Below, one piece after another: positions 33,352-42,371 of a DNA stretch of 64,000 bases; the stretch's first letter is position 1; each line of letters starts with the position of its first letter. The notes beneath the pieces were generated by a model that did not search any database, was not told the origin of the DNA, and saw only the letters and a program-made list of their open reading frames with translations. The DNA is from Amycolatopsis lexingtonensis. GTDB taxonomy: Bacteria; Actinomycetota; Actinomycetes; Mycobacteriales; Pseudonocardiaceae. The stretch is from NCBI RefSeq assembly GCF_014873755.1, contig NZ_JADBEG010000001.1, positions 4,218,501-4,282,500 on the forward strand, read 5' to 3'. A program made the translations under genes and the position numbers.

Positions 33352-34554
33352 TTAATTGACGATGACGCTGTCCGGCACCGCGCTGTCGTTCTTCAAAGCG
33401 TCGAACAGCTGCTTCGACTTGTTCTTGTCCCAGTTCTCCGCCGACCCGCTCGTCACCGGCACCGTCGTCGTCACCACGCCGCCCGACGAAATCCCGCGCA
33501 TCGCGATCGCGAGGCCCGCCAGGTTGTGGACGTGGTCGCCCGAGTCCATCGTCAGCGCGTCCGGGGCCGAAGACAGCAGGGGGAAGAAGTCGAACGGGTT
33601 GAGCAGCGTGCCCGGGCTCGCGATCTGGCTGACCAGCGCGCCGATGAACTTGCGCTGGTTGGCGACGCGGTCGAGGTCCGAGCGCGGGGTCGCGTCGCTG
33701 TGGCGCATGCGGACGAAGCCCAGCGCGGAGCGGCCGTCGAGGGACTGGCAGCCGGCCTTGATGCTGATGCCGGTCATCGTGTCGTTCATGTCCTTGTCGA
33801 TGCACATGTCGACGCCGCCGATCGCGTCGACGATCTTGGCGAAGCCGCCGAAGCCGATTTCCGCGTAGTGGTCGAGGTGCAGGCCAGTGGCGCCTTCGAC
33901 GGTCTGGGCGAGCAGCTTCGGGCCGCCGAGGGAGAACGCCGCGTTGATCTTGTTCGTGCCGTGGCCCGGGATCTTCACCTGGGAGTCGCGCGGCAGCGAC
34001 AGCAGCGTCGGCTTCGTGTCGTTGTCCGGGATGTGCGCGACCATGATCGTGTCGGTGCGCTGCCCGCCGCCGGCCGCGGCGACGTCGCCGGTGGCCAGCC
34101 GCTCCTCGTCCTCGGCCGTCAGGCCTTCGCGGCTGTCCGAGCCGACGATCAGCCAGTTGGTGCCGGACTCGGCGACCGGGCGGCCGGAGTAGTCGGCGAG
34201 CGCCTCGACGCGCTTGATCGAGAACTCCAGGTAGACCCAGATGCCGGCGAGGAAGACGACGAAGACCAGCACCAGGGCGCCGAGGACCTTGCCGAAGCTC
34301 CACCGGCGGCGGCGCGGCGGCCGGGACGGCGGGTAGTCGTCGGCCGGGCGCGGGGGCTCGCGGCGCGGGGGCGGTGGCGGGGCGTACTGGGGCTCGGGCT
34401 CCCCCATCGGGCGGGTGCGCTCGTCGTACGGGCTGCGGCCCCGCCCGGGCAGCGGCATCATCTGCGCGCGCTGGTGCTCCCGGGAGCGCCCGGCGGGCGG
34501 CCGGGGCGGCGGCATCCGGCGCCCGCCGTCGTCGCCTCGGTACGTCATCACCAT
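33352..34554 (-). CDS. LytR-CpsA-Psr (LCP) family cell wall ligase
   Basis: A 400-residue type II membrane protein. About 85 residues of Pro/Arg-rich cytoplasmic tail precede one membrane segment (about 88-109). The extracellular LCP domain includes GSDSREGL, RTDTIMVAHI, LLSLPRDSQV, and RMRHSDATPRSDLDRVANQRKFI, the Arg and Asp residues that bind the polyprenyl pyrophosphate. LCP proteins attach glycopolymers such as arabinogalactan to peptidoglycan. ATGs at 34554 and 34548 are both possible. A hairpin separates it from the upstream cyclopropane synthase gene. Confidence 0.88.
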   Translation of the reverse strand: MVMTYRGDDGGRRMPPPRPPAGRSREHQRAQMMPLPGRGRSPYDERTRPMGEPEPQYAPPPPPRREPPRPADDYPPSRPPRRRRWSFGKVLGALVLVFVVFLAGIWVYLEFSIKRVEALADYSGRPVAESGTNWLIVGSDSREGLTAEDEERLATGDVAAAGGGQRTDTIMVAHIPDNDTKPTLLSLPRDSQVKIPGHGTNKINAAFSLGGPKLLAQTVEGATGLHLDHYAEIGFGGFAKIVDAIGGVDMCIDKDMNDTMTGISIKAGCQSLDGRSALGFVRMRHSDATPRSDLDRVANQRKFIGALVSQIASPGTLLNPFDFFPLLSSAPDALTMDSGDHVHNLAGLAIAMRGISSGGVVTTTVPVTSGSAENWDKNKSKQLFDALKNDSAVPDSVIVN

Positions 34555-34594
34555 CACCCAATCCCGATCCGGACAAACTGTCGTCGTCAGTACA

Positions 34595-34623
34595 CCGCAC
34601 GTCCTCGAACGGAGGACGTGCGG
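34595..34623 (-). terminator. Hairpin after the cyclopropane synthase-type gene
   Basis: A perfect 12-bp stem, CCGCACGTCCTC (34595-34606) with its complement at 34612-34623, and a five-base loop. It lies 26 bp 3' of the methyltransferase stop and just before the LCP gene. No T-run. Confidence 0.65.
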
Positions 34624-34649
34624 CACCGGGGTGGGGTTGCGACGTGGGG

Positions 34650-35903
34650 TTACTCGCCGGTCGCCTCGTAGCCGAACTGGTGGACCTTGAGGTACCCGGA
34701 GCGGAACCCCGCCTCCGAATAAGCCAGGTAGAACTCCCACATCCGGCGGAAGACGTCGTCGAACCCGAACCCGGCGATGTCGGTCCAGCGGTGCAGGAAC
34801 CGTTCGCGCCACAACCGTAACGTGCGCGCGTAGTCCTGGCCGAACTCGCGCATCCCGGCCAGCTTGAGCCGGGTGTTCGCCTTGACGCCCTCCTCGATCG
34901 AGCGCACCGACGGGATGATGCCGCCCGGGAAGATGTACTTGTGGATCCAGGTGTAGGCGCGCGACGACGCCAGCATCCGGTCGTGGTCCATGGTGATGGC
35001 CTGCAGGCCGAACCGCCCGCCGGGGCGCAGCCGCTCGCCGATCGTCTCGTAGAACGCCGGCCAGTAGGACGCGCCGACGGCCTCGATCATCTCGACGCTG
35101 ACCACGGCGTCGTACTGGCCGCTCGACTCGCGGTAGTCGCACAGCTTCACGTCGACGCGGTCGGAGAACCCGGCCGCCGCGATGCGCTCGGTGGCCAGCG
35201 CGCGCTGTTCCTCCGAAATGGTCAGTGACGTCACGCGCGCGCCGCGGGCGGCGGCGCGGATGGCGAGTTCACCCCATCCGGTACCGATTTCGAGGACTTC
35301 GCTGCCGTCGCGCACGCCCGCGTAGTCGAGCACGCTGTCGATCTTGCGGTACTGGGCGGCGGTGAGGTCGTCCTCGGGGCCGAACAGCGCCGAGGAGTAC
35401 ATCATCGACTCGTCGAGGAAGGTCCCGAACAGGTCGTTCGACAGGTCGTAGTGCCGGTGGATGTTGGCCCGCGCGCCCTCGAGGGTGTTCTCCTCGGACG
35501 GCGGCTGCGTGCGCTCGGCGATCCGCCGGAACTTCTGCAGCGCCGGCGGCACCAGGGTGCCCATCCGCTCGGCGAACGGCGTCAGCACCTCGGCCAGGTC
35601 GGACGCGGTCCAGTCACCGGCCATGTAGGACTCGCCGAAGCCGATCTTAGCGTCCGCGCCGAGGCGGTGGAAAAAGGCTTCCGGCCGCAGAATACGCATT
35701 TCGGGCGATTCCGGCCCGCCGGCGCCGAGCACCGTGCCGTCCGGGAACGTCACCCGCACGTCGAGCGGGCGGACCGCGCGGCGGAACAGCGCGGCGGCGA
35801 TCCGCGCGCGCAGCGGTGAATGCGGCGGGCTGGCCAGCCCCGGCCAGCGGTCCTCTTCCGGCACGTCCCCGGTCGACGTCCGGTCAACGCTCGAAGTGGT
35901 CAC
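34650..35903 (-). CDS. Cyclopropane-fatty-acyl-phospholipid synthase family methyltransferase
   Basis: A 417-residue SAM-dependent enzyme. GFGESYMAGDW and NIHRHYDLSNDLFGTFLDESMMYSSALF are CFA-synthase hallmarks, LEIGTGWGELAI is the SAM motif I, and the C-terminal IHKYIFPGGIIPS is the conserved lipid-site segment. It adds a methylene across a double bond of phospholipid acyl chains, or methylates them. The GTG start follows CCGGAGGGAG. Its position near an LCP protein is consistent with envelope functions, but no pathway link is proven. Confidence 0.9.
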   Translation of the reverse strand: MTTSSVDRTSTGDVPEEDRWPGLASPPHSPLRARIAAALFRRAVRPLDVRVTFPDGTVLGAGGPESPEMRILRPEAFFHRLGADAKIGFGESYMAGDWTASDLAEVLTPFAERMGTLVPPALQKFRRIAERTQPPSEENTLEGARANIHRHYDLSNDLFGTFLDESMMYSSALFGPEDDLTAAQYRKIDSVLDYAGVRDGSEVLEIGTGWGELAIRAAARGARVTSLTISEEQRALATERIAAAGFSDRVDVKLCDYRESSGQYDAVVSVEMIEAVGASYWPAFYETIGERLRPGGRFGLQAITMDHDRMLASSRAYTWIHKYIFPGGIIPSVRSIEEGVKANTRLKLAGMREFGQDYARTLRLWRERFLHRWTDIAGFGFDDVFRRMWEFYLAYSEAGFRSGYLKVHQFGYEATGE

Positions 35904-35992
35904 GATGCTCCCTCCGGCCGGCTACGCCGGTGATCGATCCTAGTGCCGCACCCCGCGGCTCGCTTCGCCGAATGCCCTGTTCGGGGCGGGTC

Positions 35993-36685
35993 TCAGACAG
36001 GTATTCGGAGCCGCTCGGGCCCCGGAGCGGCCCACGCGCCGCGGAGTTCGTCACCGGTGTTCCCCGCCAGGACTTCCAGTGTGAAAGCAATCGTCAGCCG
36101 GGTCCACACGGCCGACCGGCGGAGCATGGCGTGCCCCTCGTTCGCGATCTCGAACCGGGCGACGCGGGCGGCGACGCCCTCGGCGCGTTCGGCGAAGGCG
36201 TGCGACTCCGCCGGGCTGGTCATCCGGTCGCGGGTGCCGTGCACGATGAGCACCGACCGCCCGGCCACCGCCCCGACCGGTTCGCCGCGCGGGGTCCACG
36301 GCGCCAGCGCGCAGATCCCGCGCACGGCGGGGTCGTCGGCGACGCGCAGCGCCACCCGGCCGCCCATGGAGTGCCCGACCAGCACCACCGGCACGCCGGG
36401 GTGCTCGGCGCGGATCCGGTCGAGGGCCCAGCGGGCGTCGTCGAGCGGGTCCATGGCGGGGGCGTTCCAGCCGTAGCGCCGGTTGCGCAGCAGCCGCACC
36501 TCGACGCCGTGGCCGCGGGCCGCCCGGTGCAGGGCGCGCGCGATCGGGACCATCCGCAGGTAGGCGAGCTTCCAGGGCGGCACCGCGCCGGTGCCGCGTT
36601 CCGCGCCGCCGTGCAGCACGAGCACGACCGCCTCGGTGCGCCCGCGCGCCGGCCACACGGACACCGCCGGTTCCGCCTCGCTCAC
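35993..36685 (-). CDS. Alpha/beta hydrolase
   Basis: A 230-residue hydrolase. VVLVLHGGAE is the oxyanion-hole strand, VGHSMGGRVAL contains the nucleophile elbow, IVHGTRDRMTSP the acid, and NEGHAML the catalytic His. No signal peptide. The GTG at 36685 is chosen because AGGAGG lies six bases before it. Substrate unknown. It is divergent from the SIS gene across a 117-bp region in which I recognise no operator. Confidence 0.85.
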   Translation of the reverse strand: MSEAEPAVSVWPARGRTEAVVLVLHGGAERGTGAVPPWKLAYLRMVPIARALHRAARGHGVEVRLLRNRRYGWNAPAMDPLDDARWALDRIRAEHPGVPVVLVGHSMGGRVALRVADDPAVRGICALAPWTPRGEPVGAVAGRSVLIVHGTRDRMTSPAESHAFAERAEGVAARVARFEIANEGHAMLRRSAVWTRLTIAFTLEVLAGNTGDELRGAWAAPGPERLRIPV

Positions 36686-36802
36686 CCACGTCCTCCTACT
36701 CACCCGCATTCGGGTCAACCCGGTTCGGCCACCGGGCTATTCCACCGCGCACCACCATCTTCGCGGTAGATTCGGCGCCCGATCCCCGACGGAAGGGTGG
36801 GT

Positions 36803-37531
36803 GTGGTGAGCGCCACGGACATCTCCGGCAGTGTCGCCAAGCAACTGGCGGACGTCGAACAGGCCAACGCCGAGGCAGTGCGCGAAGCGGCGGAACTGGT
36901 CCTGGGGGTGATCCGGGCCGACGCACTGGTCTATACCGCGGGCGCCGGGCACTCGCTGGCCGCGGTCGCCGAGACGTTCTACCGGGCCGGCGGGCTCGCC
37001 TGCGTCTACCCGCTCTACCACCCGGACCTGCTGCCGCTGCACGGCGCGGTGAGCAGCACGAAGACCGAGCGGCGCACCGGCCTGGCCGCGGAGGTGCTGG
37101 CCGAACGCGCGCCCGGCCCGGACGACGTGCTGGTGGTCTTCTCGACGTCCGGCTCGAACCCGTACCCGGTCGAGCTGTGCATCGAGGCCCGCAAGCGCGG
37201 GGCGGCGGTCATCGCGATCACGTCGCGGGCGTGCGTGGCGGCGGCGCCGAAGCGGTCGTCGAGCAACCTGGTGGAGCAGGGCACGGTGGTGCTGGACTCG
37301 CTCGTCATCCCCGGCGACGCGAGCTACCCGCCGGACGCGCCGCGCACCGCGCCGCTGTCCACTGTGGTCAACGCGTTCCTGTGGAACCTCGTGCTCGCCC
37401 AGGTCTACGACCGCGGCGCGGCCGAGGGCCTCGACGTCCCGCTGTGGCGCAGCTCCAATGTGGAGGGCGGCGACGAGGCGAACGCGGCCCTGCTGGAGAA
37501 GTACGGCGCGATCGTGCCCCGGCTGCGGTAG
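36803..37531 (+). CDS. SIS (sugar isomerase) domain protein
   Basis: A 242-residue single SIS-domain protein. ALVYTAGAGHSLAAVAETFYRAGG and VLVVFSTSGSNPYPVELCIEARKRGAAVIAITS show the phosphosugar-binding Ser/Thr loops (TSGSNP) of SIS folds. Such proteins isomerise or deacylate phosphosugars or act as sensors. Three closely spaced GTGs (36797, 36803 and 36806) are possible; GGAAGGG best serves the second or third. Followed by copy 2 of the 53-bp palindrome. Confidence 0.82.
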   Translation: MVSATDISGSVAKQLADVEQANAEAVREAAELVLGVIRADALVYTAGAGHSLAAVAETFYRAGGLACVYPLYHPDLLPLHGAVSSTKTERRTGLAAEVLAERAPGPDDVLVVFSTSGSNPYPVELCIEARKRGAAVIAITSRACVAAAPKRSSSNLVEQGTVVLDSLVIPGDASYPPDAPRTAPLSTVVNAFLWNLVLAQVYDRGAAEGLDVPLWRSSNVEGGDEANAALLEKYGAIVPRLR

Positions 37532-37588
37532 CCGCGCCGGTCGGTGCGGGCCGCGCTCCCGCGTCCGGTCGGCGGCAGCTTCGCCGAC

Positions 37589-37641
37589 GTCTTGAATGAG
37601 TCATTCAGGTCTTCGGAGGTCCTGAATGACTCATTCAAGAC
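37589..37641. repeat. 53-bp nested palindrome, copy 2
   Basis: Same element as at 19996, beginning GTCTTGAATGAGTCATTCAG with the TTCGGAG centre. It lies 58 bp after the SIS stop. The two arms carry G and C at the middle of their 15-bp dyads, making the whole 53 bp almost exactly palindromic. Confidence 0.95.
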
Positions 37642-37752
37642 ACCGCAAGCGCATCCGGCACGACTCTGCCGGGAAGCTGACCTCGCGATCGGTGGGAAAG
37701 CACCGGCCGGGCACGCCTTGACGGGCGTGCCCGGCCGCTTTAGCGTCGACAT

Positions 37753-37766
37753 ACCGACTGGTCGGT
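37753..37766. promoter_or_regulatory. TetR-type operator upstream of the serine hydrolase
   Basis: ACCGACTGGTCGGT is a perfect dyad (ACCGAC-TG-GTCGGT) 30 bp before the ATG at 37796. This ACCGAC/GTCGGT form is frequent for actinobacterial TetR repressors. No TetR gene is adjacent, so the regulator is elsewhere. Nothing further is seen in the rest of 37642-37795. Confidence 0.55.
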
Positions 37767-37795
37767 GCGGACCGGTCGCTCCCCGAGGAGGTCCG

Positions 37796-38962
37796 ATGGA
37801 CAGCGCCACGGCGACGGTGCACGGCGAGTGCGCGCCCGGTTTCGAACCGGTGCGCGAAGCCTTCGAGGAGAACTTCCGCTCCCGCGGCGAACTGGGCGCC
37901 GCGTTCACCGCCATCCGCGACGGCGAAGTCGTGGTGGACCTGTGGGGCGGCTGGTCCGGTCCGGAGCGCACCGCCGAGTGGCGGCCGGACACGCTCGCCA
38001 ACGTGTGGTCGACGACCAAGGGCATGACGGCGATCTGCGCGCACAAGCTGGTCGACGCCGGCGAGCTGGACGTGGACACGCCGGTCGCGAAGTACTGGCC
38101 CGAGTTCGCCGCGGCGGGCAAGGCGGAGGTCCCCGTGCGGTGGCTGCTCACGCACCGCTCCGGCGTCCCCGGGATCGGCCTGGACCGGCCCGTGCGGGTC
38201 GAAGAGCTGTACGACTGGGATCTCATGACGTCGTTGCTGGCGGCCCAGGAACCCTTGTACGTCCCCGGATCCGCGGGCGGTTACCACGCGCTGGCCTACG
38301 GCTGGCTCGTCGGCGAGGTCGTCCGGCGGATCGCCGGGCAGGGCGTCCGCGAGTTCTTCGCCGAGCAGGTCGCCGGGCCGCTGGACGCCGACTTCTCGAT
38401 CGGCCTCGCCGACGATGCCGACCTGGACCGCTGCGCGACGCTCGTCGACCCGGTGATGACCGAGGAGATGGCCAACGCGCTGGCCACGGCGTTCGCCACC
38501 GCCGGCCCGGTCGCCCAGGCCGCGCTGACCAATCCCCAGCTCGCGGGCCACCACGCGAACGACCCGGCGTTCCGCCGCGCGGTGATGCCGGCGTTGAACG
38601 GCCACGGCACGGCCCGCGCGATCGCCACGATCTACGGGGCACTGGCCACCGGCGGCCTCCTGTCCGCGCCGACGCTGGCCCGGGCGCGGGAGAGCCAGGG
38701 CAAGGAGATCGACGCGGTGCTCGGCCTGCCGAACGAGTGGGGCCTGGGCTTCTACCTCGGCAGCGACGCCCGCGGCTTCGGCCCGAACCCGGCGGCCTTC
38801 GGCCACGACGGCCTCGGCGGTTCCACCGGCGGCGCCGACCCGGAGAACGGTATCTCGTTCGGCTACACGCTCAACCGGCTCGGCCCGCTCATCCGCGACG
38901 ACCCCCGCAAGATGGCACTGGTCAACGCGGTCTACACCAGCCTGGAGGCGCAGACCGCCTGA
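37796..38962 (+). CDS. Serine hydrolase, beta-lactamase/EstB family
   Basis: A 388-residue class C beta-lactamase-like esterase. NVWSTTKGMTAI holds the SxxK nucleophile motif, GGYHALAYGWLVGEVV the Tyr motif (YxxxY in place of YxN), and FGHDGLGGSTGGADP the HxG-type third motif. The lack of a signal peptide points to a cytoplasmic esterase or amidase rather than a beta-lactamase. GAGGAGG precedes the ATG, and a TetR-type dyad lies in its promoter region. It converges on the ABC exporter gene with a shared hairpin. Confidence 0.88.
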   Translation: MDSATATVHGECAPGFEPVREAFEENFRSRGELGAAFTAIRDGEVVVDLWGGWSGPERTAEWRPDTLANVWSTTKGMTAICAHKLVDAGELDVDTPVAKYWPEFAAAGKAEVPVRWLLTHRSGVPGIGLDRPVRVEELYDWDLMTSLLAAQEPLYVPGSAGGYHALAYGWLVGEVVRRIAGQGVREFFAEQVAGPLDADFSIGLADDADLDRCATLVDPVMTEEMANALATAFATAGPVAQAALTNPQLAGHHANDPAFRRAVMPALNGHGTARAIATIYGALATGGLLSAPTLARARESQGKEIDAVLGLPNEWGLGFYLGSDARGFGPNPAAFGHDGLGGSTGGADPENGISFGYTLNRLGPLIRDDPRKMALVNAVYTSLEAQTA

Positions 38963-38970
38963 TCGGCGGC

Positions 38971-38996
38971 GTGGCGCGCGGGCAACCGCGCGCCAC
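38971..38996. terminator. Bidirectional hairpin between convergent genes
   Basis: A perfect 11-bp stem, GTGGCGCGCGG (38971-38981) and its complement (38986-38996), closes on a GCAA tetraloop in the 41-bp gap between the serine hydrolase and ABC exporter stops. Confidence 0.75.
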
Positions 38997-39003
38997 CCTC
39001 CGG

Positions 39004-40875
39004 TCAAGCCACCGCGGGCTCCTCGTCCGCGAACTGCGTCGCGTGCAACGTCGCGTACCGCCCGCCGCGGGCCAGCAGTTCCTCGTGCGTGCCGCGTTCG
39101 ACGATCTCGCCGTGCTCCAGGACCAGGATCTGGTTGGCCGCGCGAACCGTCGACAGCCGGTGCGCGATGACCAGCGCCGTACGGCCCGCCAGCGCGTGCG
39201 TCAGCGCCTCGCCGACCGCCGCCTCGGACTCGGAGTCCAGGTGGGCCGTCGCCTCGTCGAGGATCACCACCTTCGGCTGCGCCAGCAGCAACCGCGCGAT
39301 GGTGAGGCGCTGGCGCTCGCCGCCGGACAGGCGGTAGCCGCGCTCGCCCACCGTCGTGTCGAGGCCGTCCGGCAGCGAGTGGACCAGTTCGCCCAGCCGC
39401 GCCCGCTCCAGGGCTTCCCAGATCTCGTCGTCGGTGACGCCGGGCCGCGCGTACGCCAGGTTGGCGCGGATCGTGTCGTGGAACAGGTGCCCGTCCTGGG
39501 TCACCACGCCGACGGTTTGCCGCAGCGAAGCGAAACTCAGGTCGCGGACGTCCACATCGGACAGTCGCACCGAGCCCGAATCCACGTCGTACAAGCGCGG
39601 CAGCAGCGAAGCGATCGTCGACTTCCCCGCCCCCGAAGACCCGACCAGCGCGACCATCTGCCCCGGCTCGGCGCGGAACGAGATGCCGTGCAGCACTTCT
39701 TCGCCGCCGCGGTGGTCGAGCGTGGCGACGTCTTCCAGCGACGCCAACGAGTACCGGTCCGCGGCCGGGTAGCCGAAGCGGACTCCCGCGAACTCGACCG
39801 AAACCCCGTCCGACGGCGGCAGTGCCCGCGCGGACGGCTTCTCCTTGATCATCGGCTCCAGGTCCAGCACCTCGAAGACCCGCTCGAACGACACCAGCGC
39901 GGTCATCACGTCGACGCGGACGTTGGCCAGCGCGGTCAGCGGCGCGTAGAGCCGGGTCAGCAGCAGCGCCAGCGCGACCACGGTGCCCGGCGCGAGCTTG
40001 CCGGTCAGCGCGAGGTAGCCGCCGAGGCCGTAGACCAGCGCCTGCGCCAGCGCCGAAACCAGGGTCAGGCTGGTCATGAACCAGCGGGTCAGCATCGCGG
40101 TGCGCACGCCGATGTCGCGCACGCGCCCGGCCCGCAGCGCGAAGTCGTCCGCTTCCTGCACCGGGCGGCCGAAGAGCTTCACCAGCGTGGCGCCCGGCGC
40201 GGAGAACCGCTCGGTCATCTGCGTGGTCATGCCGGCGTTGAGGTTCGCGGCTTCCCGCTGCAGCCCGGCCATCCGGCGGCCGAGCCGGCGCGCGGGGATG
40301 ACGAAGATCGGCAGCAGCACCAGCGCGATCAGCGTGACCTGCCAGGACAGCGTGAGCATGACCGCCAGCGACAGCGCCAGCTGGATGACGTTCGTGACCA
40401 GCCCGGACAGCGTCGCGGTGAACGTCCGCTGCGCGCCGATGACGTCGTTGTTGAGCCGTGAGACCAGCGCGCCGGTGCGGGTGCGGGTGAAGAACGCGAC
40501 CGGCATCCGCTGCACGTGCTCGAACACCGCGCGGCGCAGGTCGAAGATGATGCCCTCGCCGATGCGCGCGGACTGCCACCGCTCGACCAGGCCCAGCCCG
40601 GCGTCCGCGATCGCCAGCCCGGCGATGACGACGGCGAGCCAGACGACCACCGGCAGGTCGTGCCCGCCGACGATCGCGTCGACCACCTTGCCCGCCAGCA
40701 CCGGTGTGCTCACGGCGAGGACGGCCGAGACGACCGTCAGGACGAGGAAAGCCAGCAACCGCCGCCAGTGCGGCCGGGCGAAGCGGGCGACGCGCTTGAG
40801 CGTGCCGCGGCTGAGCCCCTTCGGCACGTCGCCGGCGCGCATCGCCGAACTCCACAGCCCCCACATGTTGTCCAT
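39004..40875 (-). CDS. ABC exporter, fused TMD-NBD
   Basis: A 623-residue half-transporter. Six membrane segments occupy about 35-330; the nucleotide-binding domain has Walker A GSSGAGKST, signature LSGGERQRLTIARLLL, Walker B KVVILDEATAHLD and the H-loop IAHRLST. It would work as a homodimer exporting a drug or lipid. The ATG is preceded by a G-rich site. A MarR gene lies upstream in the same direction, with a dyad between the two, so the exporter is probably MarR-controlled. Confidence 0.92.
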   Translation of the reverse strand: MDNMWGLWSSAMRAGDVPKGLSRGTLKRVARFARPHWRRLLAFLVLTVVSAVLAVSTPVLAGKVVDAIVGGHDLPVVVWLAVVIAGLAIADAGLGLVERWQSARIGEGIIFDLRRAVFEHVQRMPVAFFTRTRTGALVSRLNNDVIGAQRTFTATLSGLVTNVIQLALSLAVMLTLSWQVTLIALVLLPIFVIPARRLGRRMAGLQREAANLNAGMTTQMTERFSAPGATLVKLFGRPVQEADDFALRAGRVRDIGVRTAMLTRWFMTSLTLVSALAQALVYGLGGYLALTGKLAPGTVVALALLLTRLYAPLTALANVRVDVMTALVSFERVFEVLDLEPMIKEKPSARALPPSDGVSVEFAGVRFGYPAADRYSLASLEDVATLDHRGGEEVLHGISFRAEPGQMVALVGSSGAGKSTIASLLPRLYDVDSGSVRLSDVDVRDLSFASLRQTVGVVTQDGHLFHDTIRANLAYARPGVTDDEIWEALERARLGELVHSLPDGLDTTVGERGYRLSGGERQRLTIARLLLAQPKVVILDEATAHLDSESEAAVGEALTHALAGRTALVIAHRLSTVRAANQILVLEHGEIVERGTHEELLARGGRYATLHATQFADEEPAVA

Positions 40876-40895
40876 GGGAAAACCCCCAGTCTCTA

Positions 40896-40917
40896 AACCT
40901 CTAGCTTAGCTGAGGTT
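40896..40917. promoter_or_regulatory. 22-bp dyad upstream of the ABC exporter
   Basis: AACCTC and GAGGTT arms enclose TAGCTTAGCT (AGCT-x-AGCT inner pair), giving a 22-bp near-perfect dyad 21 bp before the exporter ATG. On the minus strand it contains TAAGCT, a possible -10 box. Likely repressor site, most simply for the neighbouring MarR protein. Confidence 0.5.
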
Positions 40918-40973
40918 TTCTCCGGATATGACCTGGACAACGCCACCATCGTCCGTTTCCTTCCCGCCGCGGT

Positions 40974-41414
40974 TCACTCCGCGCGAACGACCTGGAGCAG
41001 CGCGGCGCGCAGCCCGTCGGCGCCCTCGGCGGACAACGGTGCCAGCAACAGTGCCTCAGCCCGCCGCGTGGCCTCTTCTCCCGCCTCGCGGATCCGCTCA
41101 CCTTCGGCGGTCAGCGCCACCAGCCGCTTGCGGCGATCGCCCGGCGCGACCTCGCGCCGGACCAGGCCCTTGGCCTCGAGCTCGTCGACGAGCGCGACCA
41201 TCGTCGTCCGGTCGACGCCGAGGCGCGCCGCGCCGTCCTGTTGCGACCGCCCGGGCCCGTCACCGAACAGCGCGAGCAGCGCGAGCTGCCGCCCGGTGAC
41301 GCCGAGCGGCTCGTACAGCGGCTCGGCCAGCTCGGCGAGCCGCACCTGGGCGTGCTTGAGCAGGTAACCGAGCCGCCGGGTGACGGCCGGGGGCGCTTCG
41401 AGGTCACTGGACAC
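40974..41414 (-). CDS. MarR family transcriptional regulator
   Basis: A 146-residue winged-helix repressor. LAELAEPLYEPLGVTGRQLALLALFGDGPGRSQQDGAARLGVDRTTMVALVDELEAKGLVRREVAPGDRRKRLVALTAEG is the standard MarR DNA-binding region with the wing DRRKR. The GTG at 41414 has no clear Shine-Dalgarno. The gene lies between a divergent luciferase-like oxidoreductase and a downstream ABC exporter, both with dyads in front, so it probably controls both. Confidence 0.88.
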   Translation of the reverse strand: MSSDLEAPPAVTRRLGYLLKHAQVRLAELAEPLYEPLGVTGRQLALLALFGDGPGRSQQDGAARLGVDRTTMVALVDELEAKGLVRREVAPGDRRKRLVALTAEGERIREAGEEATRRAEALLLAPLSAEGADGLRAALLQVVRAE

Positions 41415-41437
41415 GGGAGGACTCTACCCCTACGCTG

Positions 41438-41476
41438 ATCGTCAGTTTTGCTGATGATTTGTACAACTGATAATCA
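41438..41476. promoter_or_regulatory. Operator region between marR and the oxidoreductase
   Basis: Two overlapping dyads: ATCGTCAG-TTTTG-CTGATGAT (41438-41458, one mismatch) and one centred on TTGTACAA (41459-41466) with TGAT/ATCA outer arms. GATAAT at 41469-41474 is a likely -10 for the oxidoreductase. MarR binding here would repress both directions. Confidence 0.55.
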
Positions 41477-41486
41477 GGAGTCACTC

Positions 41487-42338
41487 ATGACCACGATCGG
41501 GCTCAAGCCGCCCCAGCAGCACGTCGGCATCGCCGAACTCCGCGAGGCGTGGGCGATCGTCGACGACGCCGGGTTCGACGGCTGCTGGGTGTTCGACCAC
41601 CTCGCCCCGATGGGGCCGGACCGCACCGGCGACGTCTTCGACGGCTGGAGCCTCCTGGCCGCGATGGCCGAAGCGACGAAACGGGTGCGCATCGGATGTC
41701 TGGTCGCCGGGAACACCAACCGCCACCCGGGCACGTTCGCGAAGATCGCGGCCACCGTCGACCACCTCTCCGGCGGCCGCCTCGACGTCGGCCTCGGCGC
41801 GGGCGGCGACACCCACACCGACACTATGATGGGCACCCCGACCCCGCCTACGGTCGAACGCGTCGAAAGGCTCGCCGAGGCCTGCGAAATCCTCCGTCTG
41901 CTGTGGACCCGGCCGGTGACGGACTTCGCCGGCCGCCACTACACGCTGCGCGGAGCGGTCAGCGATCCGAAGCCACGCCAGGCGAAACCGCCACTCTGGC
42001 TGGGCAGCAGCGGCGAGAAGCTCGGCCTGCGGGTGGTCGCCGAGCACGCCGACGTCTGGCTCAACGCGGCCCTGCCGGGCACCCCGATCGCCGAGCTGCG
42101 CCGGCTTTCCCGGGTCCTCGACGAACACTGCGCCGCCGCCGGCCGCGACCCGGCGGCGATCCGCCGCGCCGTGCAGTTCCGGCTGCCCGCCGACGCGGAC
42201 GCGGCGCTGCGGCTGACGCGGGACTACGTCGAAGCGGGCTTCACCGAACTGGTCCTGATGCCCGCCGGGCCGGGCGGCGTGGTCGCGGCCTGCGAAACGG
42301 CGGCGAAGCTCCTCCCCCGCCTGCGAGACGTCGGCTGA
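41487..42338 (+). CDS. Luciferase-like (LLM) flavin/F420-dependent oxidoreductase
   Basis: A 283-residue TIM-barrel protein. AIVDDAGFDGCWVFDHLAPMG, RIGCLVAGNTNRHPGTFAKIAATVDHLSGGRLDVGLGAG and PLWLGSSGEKLGLRVVAEHADVWL follow the F420-dependent LLM pattern. AGGAG lies six bases before the ATG. The substrate is unknown; MarR-linked LLM enzymes are often inducible detoxification enzymes. Promoter region contains the MarR dyads. Confidence 0.88.
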   Translation: MTTIGLKPPQQHVGIAELREAWAIVDDAGFDGCWVFDHLAPMGPDRTGDVFDGWSLLAAMAEATKRVRIGCLVAGNTNRHPGTFAKIAATVDHLSGGRLDVGLGAGGDTHTDTMMGTPTPPTVERVERLAEACEILRLLWTRPVTDFAGRHYTLRGAVSDPKPRQAKPPLWLGSSGEKLGLRVVAEHADVWLNAALPGTPIAELRRLSRVLDEHCAAAGRDPAAIRRAVQFRLPADADAALRLTRDYVEAGFTELVLMPAGPGGVVAACETAAKLLPRLRDVG

Positions 42339-42371
42339 ACCGGGCGGCGGGCCGCTCGGTAGCCTGGCCGG

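Noticed and set aside
37631..40864. A very long open frame (1077 codons) on the minus strand.
   Set aside because: It is Arg/Ala/Gly-rich shadow coding opposite the serine hydrolase and in another frame of the ABC exporter, with no domain.
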